A stretch of 64,000 bases of DNA from contig JAPTJF010000035.1 in assembly GCA_029339195.1 (NCBI GenBank), positions 62,001 to 126,000 on the forward strand, read 5' to 3'. The notes beneath the pieces are model-generated. The model had not been told where the DNA came from and did not search any database. It saw only the letters and a program-made list of their open reading frames with translations. The position numbers were made by a program, and so were the translations under genes. This document shows positions 20,901 to 31,411 of this stretch, piece by piece. Positions within the stretch are counted from its first letter, which is position 1, and every line of letters begins with the position of its first letter. This stretch comes from Micractinium sp. NFX-FRZ (lineage: Eukaryota > Chlorophyta > Trebouxiophyceae > Chlorellales > Chlorellaceae).

Positions 20901-23900
20901 GAGCGCTGGGTGGTGAGCGCGCTGCACAAGACGGTGCAGGACATCACCGCCGCGCATGAGCGGTGAGCTGCCGGGGGGCGGGGAGGAGGGGGGAGCGTTG
21001 GCTTCTACAAATCCTGTCAATTTTATAAGCTGTCGGCCGTGGAGAGGGGATGGCGCTGTGGTCCAATTGGCGCAAGTTTGCCTCACGCAAGGCGGGCTGC
21101 CTGCTGTTGACATCAGATGTTTTGCGGCGCTACTTCTCCTTCTCTTCCCACCGTAACCCTCTCCTGCCCCCCCCCCCACATTTTCCCTGTCTTCCAGGTT
21201 TGACTTTGGCGAGGCGGGCCGCCTGCTGTACGACTTTGTGTGGAGCGACTTTGCCGACTGGTACATCGAGGCAGCCAAGGCGCGGCTGTACGGGGCGGAT
21301 GCCACGCAGGCGGCGCAGGTAAGGGTAAGGGGCGGGAGAGGGCCATGTGCAAGGTGCTGTGCTGGTGCAGGCAGTGCGTACGTGGGCAGCACACAGGCGG
21401 CTTGCGAGCCCTGCCAAGGCATGCCGTCCCCCACCTGCCCTGCTGCGCTGCTCCCGCTGTGCTGTGCTCCTCTCCCTGGGCAGCCATGGTCTGCCTTGCC
21501 TTAAACATCGGCTGCTGCACGGCAAGCTCCCCCTCCCTTCTGCCTTGCACTCCTTGTCGCCACTTATCACGTGTTCGTGTTGTGTACAATTACATCCTCA
21601 GCCTTCTGTCCCTCCCCAACACACCCTCCCCTCCCACCTGTCGCTCTTTGTCTCCCCGCCCTGCAGACCCGCGAGGTGCTGGTGTATGTGTACGACAAAA
21701 TCCTGAAGCTGTCCCACCCCTTCATGCCCTTCATCACCGAGGAGATGTGGCAGGTCGGTGGCGGGGGTGGGGAGGGGGCTGTGTGTGCCTAAGCCCTGCC
21801 CTCGTGGGCGGGGTGGGGTGGGGTGGGAGGGAGTGGGAGGGAGTGGGGAGACGACCCTTTGTGCTCCTTCACTACGAGGTGCGTCTGGTGAACACAACGA
21901 GGTGATGTGTTTTTGAAGGGCAGGATCAGCTTGACGGGCAGCCAGGTTGGGGTGGGCTGGTCGGGCGCGCCCCAGCACTGCTTGTCATCCTCCCACCAGC
22001 CTCCCCCCTGCCCTCTCCACTCATGTATGATACCTTCTTGCACCCACCTGCCGGCACCCCTCCTCTCCATCCGCCCACCCATTGCCGCAGGCAACGCCGC
22101 ACACCGGCGCTGCGCTGATCGCGGCTCCCTGGCCATCCACTGAGGCGGCCATCGACGCGGCAGCGGCCTCCCAGTTTGAGGCGCTGCAGGCGACTGTGCG
22201 GGCGGTGCGCAACGCGCGGGCAGAGTACGGCGTGGATCTGGGGCGCAAGATTGCAGCAATTGTCAGGTGAAGCTCGGCGGTTGGGGTATGGTTGGAGGTG
22301 ATGTGATGGAGGTTGCAGGCTGAGGTGGCGGAGGTGCCGCCGGAGTGAAATATTTCCTTTAATGCGTTGGTACATCCCATCCGGGGGGGCAGAAATTCAC
22401 CTTGGCCCCTGCTCAACCTTCCCTGGAGCCTCAACGTCCCCTGAAATCCCCCTCCGACGTTCTTAAGCTGCAACCTGCCATCTTTTGCCACCTCTCACTT
22501 TTCCCGAATCACCCACGCCGCTGCCTGCCTCACTGGCCCACGCCCCTCCGCCCTTCCCTTGCCCCTGCCCACCCGCAGGGTGGATGACCCCGAGCTACGG
22601 GCGGCGCTGCAGGCGGAGGCCCCCGTCCTGGCGCTGCTGGCAAAGTTGGATGCGGAGCAGGTGGGGGCGTATGGGCAGGCTGGGATGAATGAGCAGGGCT
22701 GAGATGTGGGCTGAGGTAGGGCGCGTGCAGGGTGCAGAGTGGGGCGGCAGGTGCCGGCAGAAGGGTGGACGCGGAGCGTGTCTGGGGAGGGCGCGCTCCA
22801 GGCCAGGGACGGGCAGGGATTGCGTGGCAGTTGCCATCAGCCGTGCTCCCCCTCCCGCCCCCATGCTGTGCCGCTTCCCCCGCTTTTCACCTGCCCTCGC
22901 GCTGCCCCACCCACGCTGCCGCGCAGGTGTCGTTTGTGGGCGGCGAGGAGGGCGCGGCGCTGGCGGGGCAGCAGGGCCAGATTGAGCTGGTGGTGGGGGA
23001 GGGGGTGGAGGTCTTCCTGCCCATGGCGGGCCTGTTCGATGCAGGTGCGTGCGTGGGGTGTGCATGGGCCGGGAGGCAGGCTTTGGAGGGCAGTGCCGGT
23101 ATGGACATGCATGTGCCTGCATGGACAGCTGCCAGCAGCACCCCTATGCCCTGCACGGCACCCCGTGTTTGGTCACTCTGGGCACCAGAACCCCACCTCT
23201 GGAAACAAAGAGCTGACTCACCTCCCCTGCCCCCTCCCAAGTCACTCCACACTTCCCCTTTGTGCCCGCCCACATCGGCAGCCGTGTCCACGAGAAGGAT
23301 CTGGCCTGCCCACCATTGCCAGCCGCTGCACCCAACTTTCTCTTCCCCCGCCGCCCCCTGCTGCAGCCAAGGAGATTGATCGGCGGCACAAGCACGTGCC
23401 TCCACCCTTTGCCAGAATTGTATTCCAACCTCTCGTTTCCGTCCCTGCTGCCCCCTTGCAGCCAAGGAGGTCGACCGGCTGCAGAAGCACGTGCCTCCAC
23501 CCTTTGGCAGCCACTTTATTGTTACCTCTTGTTCCCACCTCTACCCCCTGCTGCAGCCAAGGAGATTGATCGGCGGCACAAGCACGTGCCTCCACCCTTT
23601 GCCAGAATTGTATTCCAACCTCTCGTTTCCGTCCCTGCTGCCCCCCTGCAGCCAAGGAGGTCGACCGGCTGCAGAAGCACGTGCCTCCACCCTTTGGCAG
23701 CCACTTTATTGTTACCTCTTGTTCCCACCTCTACCCCCTGCTGCAGCCAAGGAGATTGACCGGCTGCAGAAGCAGGCCTCCAAGCTGGAGAAGGAGCTGG
23801 CGGGGCTGGAGGCGCGGCTGGGCAACAAGAAGTTTGTGGATAAGGCGCCTGAGAAGGTGGGGGGGGGCGCATGCATGCACCGGCTCATGCACACGCAGAT

Positions 23901-24197
23901 CCTAGTTGTCGGCAACCAAACAAGCTTTTCGCACGGCAAGGCCAGGCCGTGTAACCATGCGGAATGGCTGATAGTGCTGTGTATGGCTTGCTGGCAGAAT
24001 GTGCCCTTTGCATGGCCCAGCAGCCCACTCTCGGCTAGATCTCCAGTTGGCTGTGTCCCAATGTCCCAATGTCTGGCTCCCAATTGCTCTGGCCCCTGCT
24101 GCAGGTGGTGGCGGAGGTTCAGGGGCAGGCGGCAGAGGCACGGGAGCAGCTGGCGCAGATTGGGGAGAAGATCCAGAAGTTTGGCCAGCTGGCATGA
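13449..24197 (+). CDS. VARS: Valyl-tRNA synthetase, bacterial-type, organelle precursor, 1020 aa
   Basis: 27 exons, all in frame: 13449-13822, 14101-14227, 14438-14498, 14834-14931, 15257-15368, 15666-15758, 16092-16163, 16513-16600, 17020-17141, 17335-17457, 17694-17758, 17973-18074, 18322-18449, 18705-18834, 19049-19137, 19458-19584, 19891-19975, 20137-20194, 20541-20622, 20823-20962, 21198-21318, 21667-21753, 22091-22266, 22579-22660, 22927-23044, 23747-23856, 24105-24197. It charges tRNA-Val with valine. Landmarks: [12 protein letters not shown] (HIGH motif), [12 protein letters not shown] and [12 protein letters not shown] (editing domain), [25 protein letters not shown] (KMSKS, residues ~645-649), the anticodon-binding domain ([11 protein letters not shown]) and a C-terminal coiled coil typical of bacterial ValS. 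Residues 1-90 are a Ser/Ala/Arg/Gln-rich presequence; a second ATG at 13527 would shorten it, so dual plastid/mitochondrial targeting is possible. Intron 14 has a GC donor (18835). Several introns contain copies of exon edges. Confidence 0.95.
14935..14962 (+). repeat. (TG)14 microsatellite at the donor of VARS intron 4
   Basis: Fourteen TG units begin two bases inside intron 4, directly after the GTA of the donor. Confidence 0.9.
15126..15230 (+). repeat. 55-nt tandem duplication before VARS exon 5
   Basis: Two nearly identical units at 15126-15175 and 15181-15230 (TCATAATGTGCTTGCAAGGT then a pyrimidine-rich run) sit in the 3' half of intron 4, extending the polypyrimidine region before the acceptor at 15256. 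Confidence 0.8.
15338..15448 (+). repeat. Exon 5 donor-edge duplicate in VARS intron 5
   Basis: The exon 5 end (15338-15374, GAGCGCTTCACGCTCGACGC and onward through the donor) reappears diverged at 15413-15448 (GAGCGGTTTATGTTTGATGC and onward), followed by a similar G-rich run. Confidence 0.55.
16151..16278 (+). repeat. Exon 7 donor-edge duplicate in VARS intron 7
   Basis: TACCCGGTGGCGGGTGAGGG at the exon 7/intron 7 junction (16151-16170) is echoed by TACCCTGCGGCGGGTGCAGG at 16257-16276. Confidence 0.5.
18404..18562 (+). repeat. Exon 13 donor-edge duplicate in VARS intron 13
   Basis: The exon 13 end (18404-18453; includes AGCCGGCAGCTGTGGTGGG and CCCGTGTGGTGAG) recurs at 18518-18562 with the middle shortened and a CCCGTGTGGTGTC donor-like end. 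Confidence 0.7.
18835..19048 (+). other. GC-AG intron (VARS intron 14)
   Basis: The exon 14 frame (VVLKQ) joins exon 15 ([11 protein letters not shown]) only if the intron begins GCGAGT at 18835 and ends CAG at 19048. The GT a few bases later gives the wrong phase. Confidence 0.75.
19331..19500 (+). repeat. Decoy copy of exon 16 acceptor and start, ending in a stop
   Basis: The start of exon 16 with its acceptor (19452-19500) has an upstream copy at 19331-19385: CACAG, then TTCTACCCCACCGCCGT, ACGGGTCACGACATCCTCAT. Read in the phase left by exon 15, the copy runs 20 codons and meets TAG at 19397-19399. Confidence 0.8.
23361..23760 (+). repeat. 95-bp tandem array of acceptor plus exon 26 start, five units
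   Basis: Units begin at 23361, 23456, 23551, 23646 and 23741, exactly 95 nt apart. Each has a pyrimidine tract, a CTGCAG or TTGCAG acceptor and CCAAGGAG. Two variants alternate (GGAGATTGATCGGCGGCAC and GGAGGTCGACCGGCTGCAG), so the array is a 190-bp dimer repeated twice plus the true exon 26 start, which continues CTGCAGAAGCAGGCC. Confidence 0.95.
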
Positions 24198-25016
24198 CGA
24201 GGGGGAGTGCGAAGGTAGCAGTGACGCCGTCGTTCATAACGTACAAGTTCTGTACATTCCTAAGGCAGGCCTGCACGGCCGCAGTGGGACAGCGCGCGAC
24301 TTCTGCTCTGCACCATGCTGCTATTCCTTCACCATGTGCGCACTGCAAAGCAACGCTCGACCGGCGGGGTGTGTTTGAGCACCTACCTAGGCACGGGCTG
24401 CTCGAGGGCAGCTGGATGATGCAGGTCTGCGAGGCGGCTAGCTGCCCTTGCGGGGGGAGGGGGCGCGCAGTGACAAGAGCAGCAGGGAAGAAGCATCCCA
24501 CTGCCCTGCACGTGGACTTTCCCGTCCTGCCTGTCATGGTTGGTCCCTGGCTGCCAAGATTTGGGTGTGCGCCGCTCGGCTATGCAGACACTCTACACGG
24601 TACCAACAGGGAACCTGTAAACGCGCCTCCTCCGTTTCCGTGTTCCCTCCCCCCTCAGCATGCGACTCTAATGGTGCGGGTGTGCTTGCATTGTCGGATT
24701 CGGCGCGCGGAGGCGCCACAAAGGGCCGCGGCAAAGGAGCCGGTTGGGCCAATCAGATGATGCCCCGTGGTGCGGGCTGGCATGCATTAGTGCTAGGAAA
24801 GGGGGCGCTGTGTGCTATCACGCAGGCATGAAGGGTCGGGGGAATGGAAATGAGGGGGGACGGGGAAAAGAATGCAAGGGCACGCCGGCAGCTGGCTGGC
24901 CACCGGGCGCGGCTCGCTTGGCACACCTGATCAGAAGAGGGCTGAGGCTGGGTGGGCTGTGCCAGCGGGCCACGCTCCCCGTGCGCCGAGCCGAGCCAAC
25001 TGGCAGCAGGGTCAAC

Positions 25017-25046
<30 letters not shown>
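24198..25046. other. Convergent 3' flanks of VARS and TrpB
   Basis: About 850 nt between two facing stop codons. A TGTAA near 24616 is a possible VARS poly(A) signal. A (CTG)n run at 25019-25047 abuts the TrpB stop. No gene seen. Confidence 0.4.

Positions 25047-25047
<1 letters not shown>
25019..25047. repeat. (CTG)n microsatellite next to the TrpB stop
   Basis: Nine consecutive trinucleotide units, reading CAG on the coding strand, immediately 3' of the stop codon at 25047-25049. Confidence 0.85.
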
Positions 25048-25048
<1 letters not shown>

Positions 25049-26783
25049 AGGCCTTCTCGCCGGTTGCCAGGTGGGGCAGGTAGTTGGCCGCATTCTGCGG
25101 GCGGGAAGTGGGGGGTGGGTCCAAGGAGAGATGCAGAGCGTCAGGAGGCGAGGAAGCAGCGCAAACTTTGCTGCTGGGCAGAAGGATGGCGGCAATGCAA
25201 GTCACGCCGGCTCGCTGCTGCCCCCGCGCTGGCCGCCATTGCAGGCGTGCCCCGTTGCGCGCCCCACCCCTCCTGCCACCCCCCGCTGCCAAGCCGCCAC
25301 CCAATGCGAGACACCCACACCCCGCTGTCCCCCACACCCCGCTGTCCCCCCCAAAGCCCTCAAACCCCTCCCCCACACGCACCGTCACGTCCTTGTCGCC
25401 GCGCCCGCTGCAGTTGAGGACGATGCGTGTGCCGTCGGGCACGGTGGGGCACAGCTTGTCGAGGAAGGCAAAGGCGTGGGAGGTCTCCAGGGCGGGGATG
25501 ATGCCCTCCAGGCGGGACACCAGCTGGAAGGCGCCCAGGGCCTCGTCGTCTGAGGGGAACAACAAAGAGGCGATGGGTACAAGGGAGGGATGAGAGACGG
25601 GTGGGGAAAGCCAGCAAGATGAGGTTGGGGTGGTGCCATCCCAGGCGGGGCAATTAGCTGGAAGGCACGCCGCCCTGCTGTGCCCCCTTGGTGTGGCAGC
25701 GGCAAGCAGCAGGGGCGCCCACATGCGGCAGCACTGCCACTGCGGCAGCAGCAGCAGCAGCAGCAGCCGTCAGGCACCCACCGGTGACGGCGTGGTACTC
25801 TGCGCGCCCAATGTCCTGCAGGAAGGAGTGCTCCGGGCCCACGCCAGGGTAGTCCAGCCTGCGGGGGCGGGGAGGGCCAGGTGAGGACGGGTATGTGAGA
25901 GGGTGCGTGTGGGTGGGATGAGCGGGAGGTGCACTGCCGGGCGGGCTGGATGGTCAGCACTACGGGTTGTGCCAGGTCCATCCACCCTGCACCCAGCAGC
26001 AGCAGCAACACCTGTCACAACCTCACTCCTCCCCCTCTGCACCAGCCCTAGAGTGGCTTGCACAGCAGAGTGGGGCGCGCGTCCACTGCCTGCCCCGCCG
26101 CCTGCCCCACGGCTGCGTCACCCCTCCCCATAGCAGCAGCGGCTGCCCTCGCTGGCTGGCTCCACACATCTAAACTGCATATACAGAGCAATCCCTTCTT
26201 TCTTCAGCTTATATGCATCGGGGCTACATGGACTCCCCACCCGTAAGCCTGCCTCACCCTGCGGAGATGGAGTGGGGGTCCACCACCTGACCCTCCTCAT
26301 CCTGGATCAACAGGGAGTAGGAGCCGTGCAGCACGCCCGGCTTGCCCAGGGTCATGGTGGCCGCGTGCTTGGGGGTGTTGATGCCCTCGCCGCCTGCATA
26401 GGGGGGGCGAGCAAGGAAGGGGGCAATGGTGGGGCGCGTGAGCGAGAGCAGGACTTGGTGGGGCAGACGGGGCGGGCAGGGCAGAAGGCGTGCCTACTGA
26501 GCTGCGCCCAGGCCGCGTCACACGCCCCCACCCCCACCCCCACCACCCACCATGACCCAGCCCCGCCCTGCCCATCCACCCGCCCTTGGCTTCCCACCCG
26601 CCGCTCACCCGCCTCCACGCCGATCAGGCGCACGCTCTCGTCCTCCACAAACTCGTGGAAGAGTCCCATGGCGTTGGAGCCGCCGCCGACGCAGGCCACC
26701 AGGATGTCGGGCAGGCCGCCCCACTTCTCGGCCGCCTGCCACCGCGTCTCCTTGCCGATGCAGGCGTGGAAGTCGCGCACCTG

Positions 26784-26834
<51 letters not shown>

Positions 26835-29324
26835 CGGGGCGGGGAGGGGGAGTGAGTGAGGGAGTGGTTGCCTACCCCCAAGCAGAGGCAAGGTGCCCGC
26901 CCGTCAAGCTCCTGTGCCTGCTCCCCTCCCAACCGTCATTCGAAAGCCCCCCGCCCCCCACCGCCTGGCCCCGGCTTCCACCACAGGAAAGGCGTTGCGT
27001 CCTGCCACACTGCCCAGCATGTGGTGCCAGCCCCCAAGCACTCCACAACCGTCCCTCGCCTTGACACACAACGGCCGGACACACGGCGCACGCACCATCA
27101 TGGGGAAGGGGTGGGGGCCCGCCACGCTGCCCAGGATGTAGTGCGTGCTCTCCACGTTGGTCACCCAGTCGCGGATGGCCTCGCTGGTGGCGTCCTTGAG
27201 CGTGCGCGTGCCGCTGGTCACCGGCCGCACCTGCAGCAGGTGCGCAGTGCGAGCGTGCGTGTGTGTTGGAGGGGAGGGGAGGGTGTGAGCGCGCACAAGG
27301 GCGCGCGGGTGTGTGCACGGGAGTCGCATGCGCCGCTGGCTTGGGGCGGACATGGTGAGTCGGCAGCAGGGCAGCCTTCCGGCGCGCCTCTTCAGACCTG
27401 CTGGCGCAGCGCACAGCATCGCCCTGCAGCCGCCACCGCAGCGCCGGTCGCCGGGCCTCCGCCGTGCCTGCCCCTCACCTACCCTGCGCCCAGCACCCGC
27501 ATGCCTTGCTCTTCACCACGAAACCCCTGCCCCATCATGACCCCTGCTCCCGCCTCACCTCTGCGCCCAGCAGCCGCATGCGGAAGACGTTGAGCGCCTG
27601 CCGCTCCATGTCCTTCTCACCCATGTACACAATGCACTCCAGGCCCGCCTTGGCGCACACCGTGGCCTGCAGCAGCAACACACGGTCAATCACAACAATC
27701 AATCGCTCAACACATGGTGCGAGGCAGGCTGGGGTGGGCACTTGAGCAACCGCACCGTGGGGGCGGCAACGGAGCGCCGGTGCTGCAGCATGTGCGCAAG
27801 GCACTGCAGCCCACACTTGGGGCATGCAGCGGCGTGCAGGGGCGGCAAGGGCAGCGGGGGGAGGCAGGGGAGCAGGGCTCTGCAGCGTGGGCATGGTGGC
27901 GGCACGCAGCGGCAGACAGTAGCAGCAGCACCGACAGGCAGCCGCCGTGCCCGGAAGCGCGGCAGCAAAGCAGGCAGGGCTGCGCACCAATGCTTGCCTG
28001 CTGCCTGCCTGCCAGCACTGCACCTCTGCTACAACTGGCCCTCATGCTGTGGCTCCACCTGTAACCCACAGCCACAGCATTTGACATCCAATACCACCAT
28101 CGCCCTGCCCCGCTAGATCCGACGCAGCAACACCCGGTCGGAAAACGCCGACACTATGCTGCAGCCCCCAGCACCCACCCACCGTGGCCACGCCGTGCTG
28201 CCCCGCCCCCGTCTCCGCAATGATGCGCTTCTTCCCCATGCGCTTGCACAGCAGCGCCTGCCCCAGGCTGTTGTTGATCTTGTGGGCGCCCGTGTGGTTC
28301 AGGTCCTCACGCTTCAGGTAGATCTCGGGGCGGGAGCCGTCGGGCCTGCGGTGGGCAGGAGGCAGGCGAGGCGAGCAAGGAAGGAGAGGTGGGGGTAGGA
28401 GCAAGAGAGCTGGACATAGGGCAAAGAGAAGAGAGAGTGCTTGATTATAACATTAGGGCGGCAGCCGCCGGGCCCGCAGGTAAGGGGCTTGGGGTGAGCG
28501 GCCCCCACGGGAGCGGGGTGCAAGTGCAGGCAGCACCCACCACAGCAGGCGGGTGCACGCCATGGGCACATGCGGTTCCAGGTTCACAGCAGCAGTGTGT
28601 GTGCAAGCAGGTACATCCAGCAGGCTGCTGACGCACAGGCCTGGCTGGGACTGCCCACAACGGCTGCAAGGAAGCTGGTTGGAGCAAGCTGGCGGCGGCG
28701 GCGACGGCAAGCAGCCCCCGCCCAGCAGCGCTGAGACACCCCTCGATCGCGGTCGCTGCCAGGCGATTGGCGCAGCAAGGCAAGTGAGCTTCTGCTCACC
28801 GGGCTGCTCTGCCATAAGCCACTGGAGAGCTTCACTGCCTGCCCCAGCCCTCTCACCTGCGGTAGTACTCTGACAGGCGGTCGGCGTGATACAGCGGCGA
28901 GGGGCGGCCCACATAGTCCTTCAGCTGCGCCTCCAGCTCGGCCTGCGCACGCCATGATGTGTTTCTGTTAGTCGCAGCGCGCGATTGAGCGAGGAGGAAC
29001 GCGAAGGCAGCGGCTCACCTGGAAGGCCGGGTCATTGCGGGCCTCCGCATAGGCCTGCTCCAGCTCCTGCAGCGCCACGATGAGAGTCTCTGGCACATAC
29101 TTGCCGCCGAACGCACCAAACCGGCCGGTGCTGTCTGGCCGCTGCGACTTGGAGAGCGGGCTGGCCTCCGGCGCCATGGTTGCGGAGGGAGATACCAATT
29201 GCCGCGCAGAGCGCTGCTGCTGCTGCTGGACGCGGGTCACTGCTTGACGCAGGGAGCTGCCGCCGCTGAGGAAGGGGGTGGCACTGCCGCCCTGCACGCG
29301 GGGTGCGGCCGCAGTGCACTGCAT
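25047..29324 (-). CDS. TSB: Tryptophan synthase beta chain, plastid precursor, 465 aa
   Basis: Ten exons: 29324-29019, 28942-28857, 28345-28183, 27666-27559, 27230-27096, 26780-26609, 26393-26258, 25858-25782, 25549-25383, 25094-25047; all phases agree. The PLP enzyme joins indole and serine to make tryptophan in the plastid. Signatures: [14 protein letters not shown] at the mature N-terminus, [20 protein letters not shown] with the PLP lysine (precursor residue 153), [28 protein letters not shown], the phosphate-binding loop [41 protein letters not shown] and the C-terminal [11 protein letters not shown]. Residues 1-60 are a Ser/Gln/Arg-rich transit peptide. The ATG at 29324 gives a normal-sized precursor; an upstream frame is open to 29465. 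The intron 5 acceptor is preceded by an uninterrupted 50-nt C tract. Intron 5 also holds a decayed copy of the exon 5 end. Confidence 0.95.
26785..26834. repeat. 50-nt homopolymer G tract (poly-C on the TrpB strand)
   Basis: Fifty uninterrupted G on the plus strand form the polypyrimidine tract of TrpB intron 5, ending one base before the CAG acceptor at 26781-26783. Confidence 0.9.
26979..27160 (-). repeat. Exon 5 donor-edge duplicate in TrpB intron 5
   Basis: On the plus strand CCTGCCACACTGCCCAGCAT (within 26979-27045) mirrors CCCGCCACGCTGCCCAGGAT in exon 5 (about 27117-27138). Flanking GGAAAGG/GGGAAGG and CTCCAC also match, so the exon's 3' part was copied just beyond the donor at 27095. 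Confidence 0.6.
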
Positions 29325-30261
29325 ATTTGCTGATGAAGAGAGGCCCTGGACGTGCGCGGTGGGTGGGCTGACCCCTGTGGCTGGCCAGGCTGGACCAGCC
29401 ACCGCCCGCCACGTCGCGCCAGCGGAGCCGCCACAACCGGCGACAGCGGCACACCCCTGTTTCACCTACGCGCACATGGATCACTGCATTACCAGCCATG
29501 CAGGCACGCAGATACATGCGCACTGCAGTGTTCAGCTCAAGTTCTATCCATAATACCCAGCGGCCAGCCATGAACAGCGCTTGTGGGGCAGGTCTGCGCG
29601 GCGGTGCCTGAAGCGCAGAAGGCTTGCAAGTTCTTGGGCTTCCAAATCAAGGTGTGACACATTGGTCAAGCCATAAAACTTTCTGCGCCACTTGCATTCA
29701 CGCACACGCATTGAAGGAGTGCTGGCCTGCCAGCAGCGGCAGCTAGTGCACATTCAGTGCTGGCCTGGACCAAAGGTGCCAGTGTAACTCGGTATGCGTC
29801 TTACATAGGTACTCTATTCATAGGTTGAATCGACACTGCTTTGCATAATCGCAAAGCTCATACATTTGCTTAGTGATAGGGCTCGTAACAGTACAGATAT
29901 ATCGGTCTAGCAGTAAACAACTGCTGCTTAGTTGCAGGTCCACACAAAAGAGGGCCTTATATAGGCTGACTAGGATTTGCAAGTACGAAAGGAGCGTGTG
30001 ATGGAGAAGAACGGCAACTTGCGCCGCACTCTTCATGGGCCAGGAAGGTTGGTTGTCAAGGGTGCCTGGCAGCAGCGCCCTGCATGCCACGCACGCCGTG
30101 AGCTGTGCATGCCTTGGCACAGCTCCAGCTCTCAGCCGAGCATGCCACTCCACGCGGGCCCTGTGACGAGTGTGCACTGCTTCGCAGCGTGCACGGCGCG
30201 TGTCGCAGAGTGCACAAAAGGGCAGCTCGAGTCACCTGCACACTCCCTGGCCTTGCACCGC
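29325..30261. promoter_or_regulatory. TrpB upstream region and wall-protein 3' flank
   Basis: About 940 nt. The part from 29640 to 30000 is clearly lower in GC than the rest of the window and holds a TATATAGG motif near 29957. No reading frame has splice or family support, and I found no snRNA or tRNA in it. Confidence 0.4.
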
Positions 30262-31411
30262 CTAGACGTTGTCCAGAGCAGAGGGAGGGCTAGGGCGGGG
30301 CCTGGGAGGGGGGCGGGGGGCCTGGGTGGCGCGTGGGGGAGAGGGGGAGGGAGGCGGGGGTGGGGAGGGCCTTGGAGGAGGTGGTGGGGGGGGAGAAGGG
30401 GAGGGAGGGGGCGGGGGAGATGGGGGCGGAGGGGACGGACTTGGGGGTGGCGGAGAGGGTGGTGGGGGTGGTGGGGAGGGCGTTGGAGGCGGCGGGGGAG
30501 GCGGAGAAGGAGAAGGAGGCGGTGGGGGTGGGGGGGAAGGGGACGGGGGTGGGGGAGGCGACGGGGAAGGGGGTGGGGGCGGGGGAGGGGAGGGGGAGGG
30601 GGGAGGCGGGGACGGCGGGGGAGGAGAAGGGGGCGGTGGGGGTGGAGGCGGCGGGGACGGAGGTGGGGGAGGCGGCGGCGAAGGGGACGGGGGCGGTGGC
30701 GGCGAAGGGGATGGGGGTGGGGGAGGGGTCGGCGGAGAAGGAGAAGGCGGGGGGTACGGGGAAGGCGGCGGCGGGCGGGGGGACGGCGGGGGCCGGGGGC
30801 TGGGGGGCGGTGGGGGGGGAGGGCTTCGTGGTGGAGGTGGGGGCGGGGACGGCTTGGGAGGGCTTGGGGGCCTGGGGGGCGGGCTGGGGGGAGGAGGGCT
30901 GGGGCGAGGCCTGCACCAGGGAGTTGGGCGCAGGGGTGACTTGAGGGTCAATGAGGAGCAATGGTGTGGTTCGAGCACCAGGTTGTCACCAAGCAGCAGC
31001 TGAACCAGCAGGCCTTGGCCGTCTGCCTCCTGGCGGCAGGGGCATGCTGCCAGCGTTGGGCTGGGCAGGGGGCATGCTAGCTGCGGTGGGCTGGGCAGGG
31101 GGCTAGCAGGACTGGGCTGGCCGGGCTGGTGGCAGGGGCATGACTGTTGGCTGGGCAAGATGGACCATCTCAAGACCATACCAAGGGAGCTGACTGGGAT
31201 CCCCTCTGCATCCCCACACGTGCACTGACTGGCTGCCCTTTCACGCCCACACAGGTCCTCACGCTGGGGGAGGGCGGGGCGGGAAGGGCGGCTTGGGGCG
31301 GGAAATTTGCTTCAGGCCGCGGGCGCGGCGGCTGGGCAGCTCAGCGCCGGCCACTGCCGCCACCAGCACCGCCAGGCACAGCGCCAGTCCGGCTGCACGT
31401 GCCACCGACAT
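30262..31411 (-). CDS. Secreted hydroxyproline-rich (Ser-Pro-Pro) wall glycoprotein, 265 aa
   Basis: Two exons (31411-31263 and 30910-30262) join in phase to 265 residues. The first exon is a clean signal peptide (MSVARAAGLALCLAVLVAA, cleavage likely near AGA/EL), followed by a short basic stretch and PKPPFPPRPPPP. The second exon is almost wholly Ser-Pro repeats ([16 protein letters not shown] and variants), closing with RPSPPSALDNV. Repeats of this type are hydroxylated and glycosylated in the secretory pathway of chlorophytes and become rod-like wall or matrix proteins. No catalytic domain or GPI signal is visible. The donor GTGAGG at 31262 and the acceptor at 30911 are chosen because only they keep the Pro frame; the next nearest acceptor leads to a stop. 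The opposite strand encodes a Gly/Glu-rich shadow frame. Confidence 0.8.

Noticed and set aside
23361..23760. Regular 95-bp repeats as a CRISPR-like array
   Set aside because: Units are head-to-tail copies of a splice acceptor and coding start with no spacers of independent origin, in a eukaryotic intron.
24198..25046. Several 60-250 codon frames between VARS and TrpB
   Set aside because: No conserved features, no consistent splicing, and the region is expected to hold two 3' UTRs.
26785..26834. Poly-G run as a telomere or assembly gap
   Set aside because: It sits between intact splice signals of one gene and is followed by normal intron sequence. An inflated length remains possible.
30269..31003. 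Gly/Glu-rich plus-strand frame resembling a glycine-rich wall protein
   Set aside because: Exact complement of the Ser-Pro array. The minus strand has a signal peptide exon joined in phase, the plus strand has none.
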